From an uncultured Collinsella sp. (GTDB lineage: Bacteria; Actinomycetota; Coriobacteriia; Coriobacteriales; Coriobacteriaceae), in assembly GCA_900757495.1 (NCBI GenBank), contig CAAENX010000011.1, positions 97,812 through 161,811 on the forward strand: DNA of 64,000 bases, read 5' to 3'. Position numbers and translations under genes: made by a program. The notes under the pieces are model-generated. The model was not told the origin of the DNA. It searched no databases and saw only the letters and a list, made by a program, of their open reading frames with translations. This document shows, piece after piece, positions 15,829-24,930 of this stretch. Numbering within the stretch: position 1 is the stretch's first letter; the number at the start of each line of letters is the position of its first letter.

Positions 15829-15941
15829 AGCAAGCCTCCTCTAGTTAACCACCACTTACTTTACCCCATTCTCCACCTGCCAAAAAGGGACAGGTATATT
15901 TTGGTCGGTTTTATCTGCGGAAACGCCACATCTCCCTCACC

Positions 15942-15974
15942 AAAAAGCCCGAGTGTCGCTGGGACACCCGGGCT
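15942..15974 (-). terminator. Terminator of feoB
   Basis: AGCCCG(G)GTGTC paired with GACAC(T)CGGGCT around a five-base loop, then TTTTTGG on the minus strand. Confidence 0.85.
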
Positions 15975-16003
15975 CGTGGAAAGGGGCTGATCCTTATTCG
16001 GAC

Positions 16004-18331
16004 TTAAGCGGAAACTGCAGCGGAAGCGGTGTTGGTCTCGTCCTCGTCGGTCCAAGCGTGCTTGGGCATGGGGCGGAAGATCTGGAAGAGCATCGCAACC
16101 AGCAGAACGATGGCCACAACCGTCCAAATACCAAACTGGCCAAGGACAAGCAGGTTGTAGAACTGGTTGATGAACAGGCCGATCACCCAAGCGAAGGCGC
16201 ACTCATAGCCGATGGCAATCGCGGTCCACTTGCCGGAGTCCATCTGGTTGCGGATAGTACCCATAGCGGCAAAGCACGGGGCGCACAGCAGGTTGAAAGC
16301 GCCAAAGGCAACGCAGGCGCCCATGGTCGGGAACATACCGGCAAACGCGGTCCACAGGCTCGGGTCGGTCTCGGCGGCGTCGGCAACGGAGAGCAGCGAG
16401 CCGGCGGTGGCGACGACGTTCTCCTTAGCCACAAGGCCAGAGACAGTCAGCGCGGTGGCCTGCCAGGTGCTAAAGCCGAGCGGGGCGAAGATCCAGGCAA
16501 CCAAATTGCCCAGCATGGCGAGCACGGAGTAGTCCATAAACTCCTCGGGGATGCCGTCCATCGCAGGCAGGAAGCCAAAGGAACCGTTATAGCTACCAAA
16601 GTTGGAGAGGAACCAAACCACGACGGTGGACGCGAAAATGACCGTGCCGGCCTTCTTGATAAAGGCCCAGCAGCGCTCCCACACGTGCAGCGCCCAAGAG
16701 CGGATCGCCGGGAAGTGGTAGGCGGGAAGCTCCATAACGAACGGCGTCGGGCGGCCGGCGAAGAGCTTGGTCTTCTTGAGCATCAGACCCGAAGCGATGA
16801 CGGCAAAGACGCCCAGGAAGTAGAAGAGTGGGCTGATCCACGCCGCGGTGGTGGAAGAATCGCCGATGATGGAACCCATGAGCAGGGCAATGATCGGCAG
16901 CTTGGCGCCACAGGGAATGAACGTGGTGGTCATGACCGTCATGCGGCGGTCCTTCTCGTTCTCGATGGTCTTGGTGGCCATGACGCCGGGGACGCCGCAG
17001 CCCGAGGACACGAGCATGGGGATGAACGACTTACCGGACAGGCCAAAGCGGCGGAACACGCGGTCCATGATAAAGGCGACGCGGGCCATGTAGCCGCAGT
17101 CCTCCAGGAAGGACAGCATCACAAAGAGCAGGAACATCTGCGGCACGAAGCCAAAGATGGCACCTAAACCGCCGACGATACCGTCACAGACCAGCGAATC
17201 GACCAGGCCACCGTCCTCGGTGCCACCCGCCACGAGGGCGTCGTGGACCATGGTGGTAATACCCGGAACATACGGGCCATACTCCGCCGGGTCAACCGAA
17301 TCGGCGGCGTCACCCGCAGCCTCGACAGCTGCGTCATAGGCATCGCGGCCCTGACCGAGCACATACCAACCGTCGGTACCAAAGAGCTGGTCGTTGGTGA
17401 AGTCGGTTACCGTGCCGCCCAGGGTGGAAACGGCGATGTAGTACACGCAGAACATGATGACCACAAAGATCGGCAGACCCAGGATACGGTTGGTAACCAC
17501 GCGGTCGATCTTCTCGGAAGTGCTCATCTTGGCCGGAGCCTTGGTGAGGCACTCGTCAATGATGTGGGCAATCACGCTGTAACGCTCGCCGGTGATGATG
17601 GACTCGGCGTCGTCGTCGCAATCCTGCTCGCACTGGGCGACCAGCTGCTCAACGCGAGCGGCCTTCTCCTTGGTGAGGTTGATGAGCTTGCAGGCGTCCG
17701 CGTCGCGCTCAAACAGCTTGACAGCGTAGTAGCGACGCTTGTTGGCGGGAACGCTCGCCGGCAGGTTGTTCTCGATGTGGTCCAGAACGTCCTCGATAGA
17801 GGAATCGAACTTGTGCTCCGGCACCTGGCCCTTGGAAGCAGCGGACTTCTTAACCTGCTCGAAAAGCTCCTTGATGCCCTTGTTCTTAAGGGCCGAGATC
17901 ATCATGACCGGGCAGCCGAGCTTCTTGGACAGCTTGTCGGTGTCGATCTTGTCGCCGTTCTTCTCGACCAAGTCGGCCATGTTGAGGGCGACGACCACGG
18001 GCAGGCCGGTCTCGATAACCTGAAGCGCCAGGTACAGGTTGCGCTCGAGGTTGGTGGCATCGACCACCTGGACGACGACATCGGGCTCGCCGCTCATGAG
18101 GTAATCGCGCGAGCACTGCTCCTCGGGGCTGTAGGGGGAAAGCGAGTAGATGCCGGGGAGGTCCGTAATCGTGACGTTCTTGTCACTCAGGAGCTTGGCT
18201 TCCTTTTTCTCAACCGTGACGCCGGGCCAGTTGCCAACGTAGCCGTTGGCGCCGGTGATCAGGTTGAAAAGCGTGGTCTTGCCGCAGTTGGGGTTACCCG
18301 CCAGCGCGACATGGATCTGAGAATCCGCCAT
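16004..18331 (-). CDS. feoB: Ferrous iron transporter FeoB
   Basis: 775 residues. N-terminal G domain: G1 GNPNCGKTT (12-20), G3 DLPG (57-60), G4 NMAD (117-120), then a helical GDI-like spacer. The membrane part has two Gate-type segments: GCGVPGVMATKTIEN with the conserved Cys, FIPCGAKLPI, and near the end LVAKENVVAT and LLCAPCFAAMG. It imports Fe2+ across the membrane, gated by GTP hydrolysis. Third gene after two feoA genes, with a 123-base gap that contains its own iron-box-like palindrome (18407-18426). Confidence 0.97.
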   Translation of the reverse strand: MADSQIHVALAGNPNCGKTTLFNLITGANGYVGNWPGVTVEKKEAKLLSDKNVTITDLPGIYSLSPYSPEEQCSRDYLMSGEPDVVVQVVDATNLERNLYLALQVIETGLPVVVALNMADLVEKNGDKIDTDKLSKKLGCPVMMISALKNKGIKELFEQVKKSAASKGQVPEHKFDSSIEDVLDHIENNLPASVPANKRRYYAVKLFERDADACKLINLTKEKAARVEQLVAQCEQDCDDDAESIITGERYSVIAHIIDECLTKAPAKMSTSEKIDRVVTNRILGLPIFVVIMFCVYYIAVSTLGGTVTDFTNDQLFGTDGWYVLGQGRDAYDAAVEAAGDAADSVDPAEYGPYVPGITTMVHDALVAGGTEDGGLVDSLVCDGIVGGLGAIFGFVPQMFLLFVMLSFLEDCGYMARVAFIMDRVFRRFGLSGKSFIPMLVSSGCGVPGVMATKTIENEKDRRMTVMTTTFIPCGAKLPIIALLMGSIIGDSSTTAAWISPLFYFLGVFAVIASGLMLKKTKLFAGRPTPFVMELPAYHFPAIRSWALHVWERCWAFIKKAGTVIFASTVVVWFLSNFGSYNGSFGFLPAMDGIPEEFMDYSVLAMLGNLVAWIFAPLGFSTWQATALTVSGLVAKENVVATAGSLLSVADAAETDPSLWTAFAGMFPTMGACVAFGAFNLLCAPCFAAMGTIRNQMDSGKWTAIAIGYECAFAWVIGLFINQFYNLLVLGQFGIWTVVAIVLLVAMLFQIFRPMPKHAWTDEDETNTASAAVSA

Positions 18332-18406
18332 TCAATCCTTCTTCCTTGTGTGCCCGCGCTGCTTTCTCCGCGCAGGCTGGATAATGTGCTTCAAAGATGC
18401 TGCATT

Positions 18407-18426
18407 AAGTTAGAAAAACCTAACTT
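18407..18426 (-). promoter_or_regulatory. Candidate DtxR/IdeR-type iron box upstream of feoB
   Basis: AAGTTAG and CTAACTT arms separated by six bases; resembles the TTAGGTTAG-CTAACCTAA class of iron-dependent repressor sites. It lies 76 bases before the feoB start. The regulator gene is not in the window. Confidence 0.5.
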
Positions 18427-18454
18427 TATCTGCAGAAATATGTGCCGCCGGCCC

Positions 18455-18676
18455 TTACTGGACCTCGACGACGGCAGCCTCCTCCTTGCGGATGGAGAGC
18501 TCGTAGCCACGCACGTTGATCTCGACCGGATCTCCGAGCGGTGCAACCTTTACGACCTTGAACGAAGTGCCCTTGATGAGCCCCAGGTCCATAAGGTGGC
18601 GGCGAAGCGCACCCTCACCGTGAAGCTTGACGATGGTGGAGCTCTCGCCCACCTTAACGTCACCCAACGTCTTCAT
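18455..18676 (-). CDS. feoA: FeoA family protein (second copy, next to feoB)
   Basis: 73 residues with an SH3-like FeoA fold: LGDVKVGESSTIVKL, RRHLMDLGLIKGT and VNVRGYELSIRKEEA-type strands (here INVRGYELSIRKEEA). FeoA is a small cytosolic partner needed for FeoB activity. It follows the other feoA by 37 bases and precedes feoB, so the three probably share a transcript. Confidence 0.93.
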   Translation of the reverse strand: MKTLGDVKVGESSTIVKLHGEGALRRHLMDLGLIKGTSFKVVKVAPLGDPVEINVRGYELSIRKEEAAVVEVQ

Positions 18677-18713
18677 TTACTTGTCCCCCTTTCGGTTTTT
18701 TAAATGCTGCGGA

Positions 18714-18956
18714 CTAACTGACGGTCATGATGTGCATGGCAACCTTGGAATCGATACCAAAGCGTGCGCCCAGCACCGTGACGATGATATTGGCGCCACT
18801 CGAGCTCACCACGTGAATTTCGCTGCCCTCGACAAAGCCGAGGTCCTTGAGGTGGTGCTTCATATCCTCATTGCCCTTTACACGAGACACGCGCACGGTT
18901 TCGCCCGCTTTTACCATCGAAAGCGGCATTGCCGGCATCTGCGGTCCGCAAGACAT
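18714..18956 (-). CDS. feoA: FeoA family protein (first copy)
   Basis: 80 residues: MVKAGETVRVSRVKG, KHHLKDLGFVEGSEI and VLGARFGIDSKVAMHI match the FeoA/SH3-like fold. The N-terminal MSCGPQMPAMPLS is an extension with a Cys. Promoter-proximal gene of the feoA-feoA-feoB cluster, below an inverted-repeat control site at 19000-19051. Having two different FeoA proteins beside one FeoB is common in anaerobes; division of labour is unknown. Confidence 0.9.
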   Translation of the reverse strand: MSCGPQMPAMPLSMVKAGETVRVSRVKGNEDMKHHLKDLGFVEGSEIHVVSSSGANIIVTVLGARFGIDSKVAMHIMTVS

Positions 18957-18999
18957 GAGTGGCTCCTAACGTCAGTTCGTCCTCAACATCGACGCGGTA

Positions 19000-19051
19000 A
19001 AAGTTAACCACATCTATGTTCGCTTTAGTAAACTAGCACGTGGTTAACTTT
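19000..19051 (-). promoter_or_regulatory. Inverted-repeat control site of the feo operon
   Basis: AAAGTTAACCAC (19000-19011) and GTGGTTAACTTT (19040-19051) are perfect reverse complements 28 bp apart, flanking an AT-rich stretch that probably holds the promoter. They share AAGTTA/TAACTT with the feoB-proximal box, so an iron-responsive repressor is plausible. Confidence 0.5.
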
Positions 19052-19096
19052 TTGGAAAGGGTCCCCATTTAGATTCCGAAAAGTTTCCTATACGAA

Positions 19097-19134
19097 ACAA
19101 AAAGGCGCGGCAAAGAGCTGTCCTTTGCCGCGCC
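19097..19134 (-). terminator. Terminator of the HPr-like gene
   Basis: A 12-bp stem, GGCGCGGCAAAG with CTTTGCCGCGCC, followed on the minus strand by TTTTTGTTT. Confidence 0.85.
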
Positions 19135-19143
19135 CTGTCATGC

Positions 19144-19392
19144 TTAGAGCGAGAGGTTTCTGATCGACGTGACGCAGGAAGCCTCGTCTACGCCCGAAAC
19201 GCGGAAGATGATGTCCTCGCCGCACTCGCCGTAGAGAGCCATGAGCCCCATTACATCGCGGCCGTCGGTATGGCGATCGCCGATACTGACCGATACGTTG
19301 CTACGATGCTTGGCAATGATGTCGTAAAGCAGCGCAACCGGGCGGGCATGCAGTCCCAACGGATCTTTAATCGTCTTTGTAAACTCGACCAT
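19144..19392 (-). CDS. HPr-family phosphocarrier with Asp at the Ser46 position
   Basis: 82 residues from MVEFTKTIKDPLGLHARPVA; the ATG at 19392 follows GGGAGGGGAC, so the frame to 19437 is rejected. The LGLHARP motif places the phospho-accepting histidine at residue 15, and MGLMALYG marks the helix after the regulatory serine. The residue at position 46 is Asp (GRDVMGLM) instead of Ser. HPr carries phosphate from enzyme I to PTS permeases. With Asp46 it cannot be phosphorylated by HPr kinase there and may mimic the phosphorylated state. It stands alone, with no ptsI or PTS genes nearby, so it could be a regulatory HPr variant. Confidence 0.88.
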   Translation of the reverse strand: MVEFTKTIKDPLGLHARPVALLYDIIAKHRSNVSVSIGDRHTDGRDVMGLMALYGECGEDIIFRVSGVDEASCVTSIRNLSL

Positions 19393-19484
19393 GTCCCCTC
19401 CCGCGGCATCGCACATTCGGCCGGCAAACCCAGCCACGTGGTAGTTATTGTAGCGTTAGATGCTTGTCGAGAGCTCCTCTGAAC

Positions 19485-19714
19485 ACCTCGTGGGCAAAAA
19501 GTGGCAAATATGAGTACTGTCACCAATTTAGTAGCAGCAAAATCGAGAGCAAAGTGCCTACTTTGAGCGATTCGAAGAGGTTGAAAGCCGTCAAACGCCC
19601 TTTAAAGGGGGTTAGATAAATTGATTTTGAGCCCATTTTCGCTCAGAACGGGCCGAAAAATATGACACCTCTTTTGCAACAGTACTCATATTTGGCATTT
19701 TTTGACCACGGGGT
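19485..19714. repeat. MITE-like element with long terminal inverted repeats
   Basis: The left arm 19485-19520 and right arm 19679-19714 are inverted copies. The inner 26 bases (ending CAAATATGAGTACTGT) differ at two positions and the outer ten at two. The 158-bp interior is AT-richer than its surroundings, has no open frame and contains small hairpins. No transposase is present, so if mobile it would need one in trans. A large structured RNA is the alternative. Confidence 0.6.
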
Positions 19715-19734
19715 CCAAAACCATGTCCCAAAAC

Positions 19735-19766
19735 ACAAAAGGAGGGGCCTCGTAAGGCCCCTCCTT
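19735..19766 (-). terminator. Terminator of the APC permease gene
   Basis: A perfect stem AAGGAGGGGCCT with AGGCCCCTCCTT around a four-base loop, followed on the minus strand by TTGTGTTTTG. Confidence 0.85.
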
Positions 19767-19813
19767 AGGAAAGGGAATCGATTTATTCCACAGCCGCAGA
19801 TTAATCCTAGCCG

Positions 19814-21277
19814 CTACTCCATCATGTCGAGGACGGAGGGGCGAAGCTCGCTCTCGGCAGCCTCGGGATCGGTCTCGCGCAGGCGGTTGATGTAGCGGTT
19901 GTACCACATCACGGCAAGGCCCAGGAAGATAACTACACCGCCAACGTTGTAGACCAGTGTCAGCCACAGAGGCTGATCGAGCGGGATGGTGCCGCAGACA
20001 AGCACAAAGCAGAAGACCACAAGCAGGAATGCGGCAACGATCAGACCAAAGCTGCGCGAGCCCATGCGGAAGTCACGGGGAGCGGCGTCGAAGTTCTTGC
20101 GCAGCATAAAGTAGGCAAGCAGGATCAGCAGCGGCGGGAGCAGAGCAGTGGCGGCCGTCATGTTGGTGACGATCATGAGCAGGTCGTCGAGGTTACCAGA
20201 GCCCAAGGCCGGGATGATCAGGATGGGGACGACGATGGCGAACTGCAGCCAAGCGGCGCGGGCGGGAATGCCGTGCTCGTTGAGCTCGACGATCTTGCTA
20301 CCAAAGACGCCCTTGGGGATCTCGGTGAAGAAGACCTTGATGGGAGCAGAGGTCCACATCATGAGGGAGCCCAGCGTGGCAGCGAGAAGGATCAGGCCAA
20401 TGACGCGCGTGGACACTTCCATGGGAATGCCAAAGTGGGCAAAGACAGCGCCGAATACGTCGAAGATACCGGTGGAGATGGCAACGCCGCCCTCGGGAAT
20501 GAACAGGTTGACCAGCAGCGAAGCGCCTGCGTACAGAAGGCCGATGGTCAGGCCGGCGATAACGACGGTGCGCACGAAGGCCTTGACGCCGCCCTTAAGG
20601 TCGTTAAGGAACACGCCGACAGACTCAGCGCCGCCAACGCCCTGGATGATCCAGGCAAGCGTACCGAAGAAGCCCCACATAGTTGCGAAGTTGCTCATGT
20701 CGGGAGCCATGTTAGCGGGGGTAGGAGCCGTAGCGAACTCGACGCCGCCAAAGGCAGCAGCCAGGGACAGCAAGATGAACACGGCAGTCAGGCCGAGAGC
20801 CGCGGTCGAGCCGAAGGAGGAAATGGAGCCGATCCACTTAGCGCCCTTGGTCGAAACCCACGTGGCGATAGCAAAGACGACGATCTCGATAATGGTAACC
20901 CACAGCTGCGAAAGCTCGGCATTGGCACCAAAGAACACGTAGCTCGCGTAGATGATGACGTTGGGCAGGACGGACGCAAAGTAGAACAGGTTAACGAACC
21001 AGTAGCTAAATGCCGTCAGGAACGCCCAGCGACCACCCATCGAGGTCTTAACCCATGCGTACACGCCAGACTCGGAGTCCCTGTTGAGGCCGACGAACTC
21101 AGCGGTAACCAGGGTATAGGGGACAAAGTACAAAAGCGTGGCGAAGAAGAACGACGGCGCAGCTGCCAAGCCGATGGCCGCGTTGTTGTTGATGATGTTC
21201 TTGATACCGAACACGGCGGCGACCGTCATGCCCAGCAGAGCGAACGAACCGATCGTTCCTCGTTTTTCAGAGCTCAT
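19814..21277 (-). CDS. APC-superfamily amino-acid permease (GadC-like)
   Basis: 487 residues from MSSEKRGTIGSFALLGMTVA; GGAGGG precedes the ATG at 21277. About twelve membrane segments. Features typical of the glutamate:GABA antiporter branch are the early FGIKNIINNN helix break, PSFFFATLLYFVPYTLVTAEF, and the charged C-terminal tail (RLRETDPEAAESELRP). It probably exchanges amino acids across the membrane. Substrate is not determined: no decarboxylase gene is nearby, as would be expected for an acid-resistance pair. Single-gene transcript closed by its own terminator. Confidence 0.85.
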   Translation of the reverse strand: MSSEKRGTIGSFALLGMTVAAVFGIKNIINNNAAIGLAAAPSFFFATLLYFVPYTLVTAEFVGLNRDSESGVYAWVKTSMGGRWAFLTAFSYWFVNLFYFASVLPNVIIYASYVFFGANAELSQLWVTIIEIVVFAIATWVSTKGAKWIGSISSFGSTAALGLTAVFILLSLAAAFGGVEFATAPTPANMAPDMSNFATMWGFFGTLAWIIQGVGGAESVGVFLNDLKGGVKAFVRTVVIAGLTIGLLYAGASLLVNLFIPEGGVAISTGIFDVFGAVFAHFGIPMEVSTRVIGLILLAATLGSLMMWTSAPIKVFFTEIPKGVFGSKIVELNEHGIPARAAWLQFAIVVPILIIPALGSGNLDDLLMIVTNMTAATALLPPLLILLAYFMLRKNFDAAPRDFRMGSRSFGLIVAAFLLVVFCFVLVCGTIPLDQPLWLTLVYNVGGVVIFLGLAVMWYNRYINRLRETDPEAAESELRPSVLDMME

Positions 21278-21430
21278 AAGCCCTCCCAATCATCCGTTAT
21301 ATCTCATCTAAAACCGTCCGGACTGCAAGCGCAATCGTGGACGGCGCACCTGCTAAGGGGAATGGGGAAAAGGGAGTCAACAAAGCCATCCCCCTTAACG
21401 GCGCGAAGCAAACGTCCAAACGGACGAATA

Positions 21431-21886
21431 CTACTTGTTGGGGAAGGAATAACCTTCAACCGTCACGTGCAGTACCACGACGCGGGGATCCGCGGCATCG
21501 GCCACGACACGGTAGGCCTCGTCAATCTCGACGACGGCAACGCCGCCGGCGGGAATCGTCACGGTCTCCCCCGTACCCTCAAAGCGCTCACGATCATCGA
21601 TATCGCTGTAGGCGCGGGTGCAGGTGAGGCCTGCCTTGGGGGCAACCTCGACGGTCAGGTCGCCGTCGAGCGGGGCGAGCACGGCATGGTAGCGACGGTG
21701 ACCGACTAGATCGGCGGTAGCCGCCTCGTGGGCGTTCACCCACCAGTACACCAACGAGTCGCCGATGGAGTACGCCACGTCGTGCTGCAGGTCGGCAACA
21801 CCATCGAGCGCCTGGCCGGTGCGCATCCACTTCTTGACGGACTTCATCTGAGCGTCGAAATCGGCACGCGAGTTAAAGACATGCAT
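21431..21886 (-). CDS. ebgC: Beta-galactosidase small subunit (EbgC/YhcH family)
   Basis: 151 residues of the DUF386/YhcH-YjgK cupin-like family. The frame starts three bases after the ebgA stop, so the two are translationally coupled. In E. coli EbgC is the beta subunit required for full activity of EbgA. Visible family features are GDSLVYWWVNAHEA near residue 42, the cupin strand DLVGHRRYHAVLAPLDG with conserved histidine, and VTIPAGGVAVVEIDEAYR. Pairing with a GH2 enzyme supports a heteromeric beta-galactosidase rather than the free-standing sugar-binding role of other YhcH proteins. Confidence 0.88.
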   Translation of the reverse strand: MHVFNSRADFDAQMKSVKKWMRTGQALDGVADLQHDVAYSIGDSLVYWWVNAHEAATADLVGHRRYHAVLAPLDGDLTVEVAPKAGLTCTRAYSDIDDRERFEGTGETVTIPAGGVAVVEIDEAYRVVADAADPRVVVLHVTVEGYSFPNK

Positions 21887-21889
21887 GAC

Positions 21890-24800
21890 CTATGCCTCCT
21901 TAATGGGTGCCAGCGCCTGAGCCAGATCGGCAGACGTCAGCGGTCGCAGGGACACCTCGAAACTGAAGCTCTCAAAACGGGTGCGATAGGAATCGAGCAC
22001 CTCGGAGCCCCAAGAGTTCGAGCCAAGGCCGAGCAGCTGGTCGTTGATGTTGACCGTGACCGTGTCACCCTTGACAAGGTCGTAGACGTGCTTGGCGTTA
22101 TCGATGGCCTCGCAGCTATAGGGCCATGCCGAGAATGAGAACGGGTTGGAAGCAGCGTCGCTCGAACGCGTCACGACCAAACCGTCACCGTGGCTGGAGC
22201 GCAGGGCAACCCAACGGGTGCCCTCGCGGTTAGCGCAATCCTGGGGCATGACATACGGCGTGAACATGTCGTCGACCGTAGTGCGGTAATGACCAACTGG
22301 GTTGGCGCGCAGCGAGTCCGGATAGTTCTCGCCCGGGCCGTGGCCATACCACTCGACGGCACGATCACAACCGGGGACCTCGAAGGAGATGCCGATGCGC
22401 GGGATGATATCCGAGTAATCGCCGTAGGGCTCGCCGGAAACCTTGAGGTCGACGCGACCGCTCGGAAGCACGGTGTAAACGAGCTCGACGCGCATGCCGA
22501 ACGCGCGGACGGGAGGAGCGATACGCTGGCTCACGGTAACGACGACCGCATTGCCGTCCTGCTTCCAAGAAACCTTGCGGGTAGACGTCTGCATCACATC
22601 GATGAAGTTGTCCTTCCACAGTGAGTCATACTCCTGAGCGTGGTTGTCGACGAGCGGATGCCAAAAACCAACCTGGAGACCAGAGGCCATTACGTCGCGG
22701 CCGGATGCCTTCCACTCGCTCACGGTACCGTTGACTTTGCTGAAGGTCAGCTCGCCGTTGAGGGAGTGAATGCGGATCTCTTGCTCGGTCTCCTCGACCG
22801 TAAGCTCAGGACGAGCGGGGGCGGCGATGGCCGGCGCCGGATGGTTTGCGATGGCAAACTGGCTTGCGCCCAGCTGGAACATCGGCTCGCACCAGGCGTG
22901 AGCCGCCATGGTGTAGGCGCGCACGGTCAGCAGGGTCTCGCCTACCGCGGCCTCGCGAATCACCAGTGGCAGCTGGACGGATTCGCTGGGAGCCACCGCG
23001 CCGGGCATAAGCGTCTTGCGGCACACAACGTCGCCGTCCACCAGGGTCTCCGCCGACAGGCAGACATCCTCGAGGGTAGTAAACCAGCGCTTGTTCGTGA
23101 CGGTCAGCTCGCCCGCCTCGGTGTCATAAGCCATGCGAACCGGGCAGATGACCTGGCCATACTCAGTGAGGCCCGGGCTCGGCTGCTGCCAAGGGAACAC
23201 CATGCCATCGATGCAGAAGTTGCTGTTGTTGGGGTAATCGCCGTTGTCGCCACCATACATATCGTAAGCAACGCCATCCTCGGTCACAGCAGCCAAACCG
23301 TGGTCGCACCATTCCCAGATAAACTGGCCTTGGATGCAATCCCAGCGATCGAAGACCTCCTGGTACTCGGACAGGCCTCCGGGGCCATTGCCCATGGAGT
23401 GGCCGTACTCGCAGTTGATGCGCGGCTTGGGGAACGGATGCTCACCAAAGTCGTTCATCTGCGAAACACGGGAGTACATGGTGGAAATGACGTCGACGGT
23501 ATCGGCGTTGCGATCCTCCTCGTAGTGGACCGGACGACCGTCGAGCTCGTGAGCCTTGGCGTACATCGCACGGATGTTGCAGCCATAGCCACTCTCGTTG
23601 CCCATCGACCACATGATGATGCAGGCGTGATTGCGCTCCTGCATCACCAGGCGCTCGATGCGGTCGACGTAGGCCGGCTCCCATGCAGGGTCGTCGGTGA
23701 CCAGGGCGATGTTGCCGATATTCTCGAAGCCGTGGCTCTCCATATCGGTCTCGGCGACCAGCATGATGCCATACTCATCGCACAGCTCGTAGAAGCGCGG
23801 GTCATTGGCATAGTGAGAGGTGCGCACCGCGTTGATGTTGTGTCGCTTCATGAGCTCCAGGTCGCGGCGCATGCGATCGAGGCCCACAGCGCGACCCTTG
23901 TGATCGTCGTGATCGTGGCGGTTGACGCCATGCATCTTAAAGTAGGTGCCGTTGAGGTAGATATGATTGCCCTCGACCGTCACCTCGGCAAGGCCCTGGC
24001 GATGCGGAACGTACTCGCTAACCTCGTCACCGTCGTAGACCTCAAACGTAAGGTCATAGAGGAAGGGGTCCTCGGGGTTCCAGAAGTGGGCATCGGCAAC
24101 GCTGCACTCGGTATGGCCGTCGACGCACTCGCCCGTAGCGACCACGTTCTCGCCATCGCTGAGCGTAAACACGACGCGGGTAGCGCCCTCGGCCACCGTA
24201 TCGAGCGTGATCAGAGCGGCATCGCCCTCGCGGTGCGTGCGGAACCTAAAGTCGACCAGGTGCGCGGCGGGACGCTGCATAAGGTACACATCGCGGAAGA
24301 TGCCCGAAGCCCACCACATGTCCTGATCCTCGATATAGCTGCCATCGCTGTACTGCAGGACCTTGACCGCAAACAGGTTGTCGCCCTCGACGAGCGCGTC
24401 GGTCACGTCGAACTCGGCGGACAGACGCGAGCCCTTGGTCATGCCGATAAACTGGCCGTTGACGTACAGCTCGCCATAGCTCTCGATGCCGTCGAAGCGA
24501 ATGATCTCGCGGGCGCCGGCAGGAACGGCGGGAAGGTTGACGATGCGCTGGTAGACGCCCGTGGGGTCGTCGGAGGGAACGAACGGCTGATCCACCGGAA
24601 ATGGGAAACCCTCGTCGGTGTAGGCAAGGTTGCCATAGCCGTCTACCTGCCACAGGTGCGGAACCTCCACGTGGTCCCACTCGGACTTGTACGTGGAGAG
24701 CTCCTCGTTGGAGACGGCAGCAGGCCCCTCAAAGAGGCGGAACTGCCACGAGCCAGACAGCTGGACAAACCCGCGCGACAGCTCGCGGCTGTACGTAGCG

Positions 24801-24898
24801 GCGAGATCGGCGGTCTCATAACCCATAAAGTACGCATGGGGTGCCAGGCGGTTCCTGTGGGTGAGCGCTTGGTTTTCCCAATCGTTAATGGCGTCCAT
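21890..24898 (-). CDS. ebgA: GH2 beta-galactosidase large subunit
   Basis: 1002 residues with the five-domain LacZ layout: sugar-binding jelly roll (about 40-215), immunoglobulin-like domain, TIM barrel (about 310-600), second Ig-like domain and a C-terminal Bgal_small_N domain (about 725-1000, EVPGCDRAVEWYGHGPGENYPD). Acid/base Glu435 lies in WSMGNESGYG and nucleophile Glu497 in INCEYGHSMGN. It hydrolyses lactose and other beta-galactosides; no signal peptide. The coupled EbgC-type gene makes ebgA more apt than lacZ. Three GTGCAACCGGTTGT-type operators and a divergent LacI gene control it. No galactoside permease is adjacent. Confidence 0.95.
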   Translation of the reverse strand: MDAINDWENQALTHRNRLAPHAYFMGYETADLAATYSRELSRGFVQLSGSWQFRLFEGPAAVSNEELSTYKSEWDHVEVPHLWQVDGYGNLAYTDEGFPFPVDQPFVPSDDPTGVYQRIVNLPAVPAGAREIIRFDGIESYGELYVNGQFIGMTKGSRLSAEFDVTDALVEGDNLFAVKVLQYSDGSYIEDQDMWWASGIFRDVYLMQRPAAHLVDFRFRTHREGDAALITLDTVAEGATRVVFTLSDGENVVATGECVDGHTECSVADAHFWNPEDPFLYDLTFEVYDGDEVSEYVPHRQGLAEVTVEGNHIYLNGTYFKMHGVNRHDHDDHKGRAVGLDRMRRDLELMKRHNINAVRTSHYANDPRFYELCDEYGIMLVAETDMESHGFENIGNIALVTDDPAWEPAYVDRIERLVMQERNHACIIMWSMGNESGYGCNIRAMYAKAHELDGRPVHYEEDRNADTVDVISTMYSRVSQMNDFGEHPFPKPRINCEYGHSMGNGPGGLSEYQEVFDRWDCIQGQFIWEWCDHGLAAVTEDGVAYDMYGGDNGDYPNNSNFCIDGMVFPWQQPSPGLTEYGQVICPVRMAYDTEAGELTVTNKRWFTTLEDVCLSAETLVDGDVVCRKTLMPGAVAPSESVQLPLVIREAAVGETLLTVRAYTMAAHAWCEPMFQLGASQFAIANHPAPAIAAPARPELTVEETEQEIRIHSLNGELTFSKVNGTVSEWKASGRDVMASGLQVGFWHPLVDNHAQEYDSLWKDNFIDVMQTSTRKVSWKQDGNAVVVTVSQRIAPPVRAFGMRVELVYTVLPSGRVDLKVSGEPYGDYSDIIPRIGISFEVPGCDRAVEWYGHGPGENYPDSLRANPVGHYRTTVDDMFTPYVMPQDCANREGTRWVALRSSHGDGLVVTRSSDAASNPFSFSAWPYSCEAIDNAKHVYDLVKGDTVTVNINDQLLGLGSNSWGSEVLDSYRTRFESFSFEVSLRPLTSADLAQALAPIKEA

Positions 24899-24930
24899 GG
24901 TGATGCTCCTTCGTCATCGTAGTGATTCTT

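Larger units (their letters stand above)
19438..19813. other. 376-bp gap between HPr-like gene and APC permease
   Basis: Contains the 230-bp inverted-repeat element and the permease terminator listed separately. No coding sequence seen. Confidence 0.7.
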
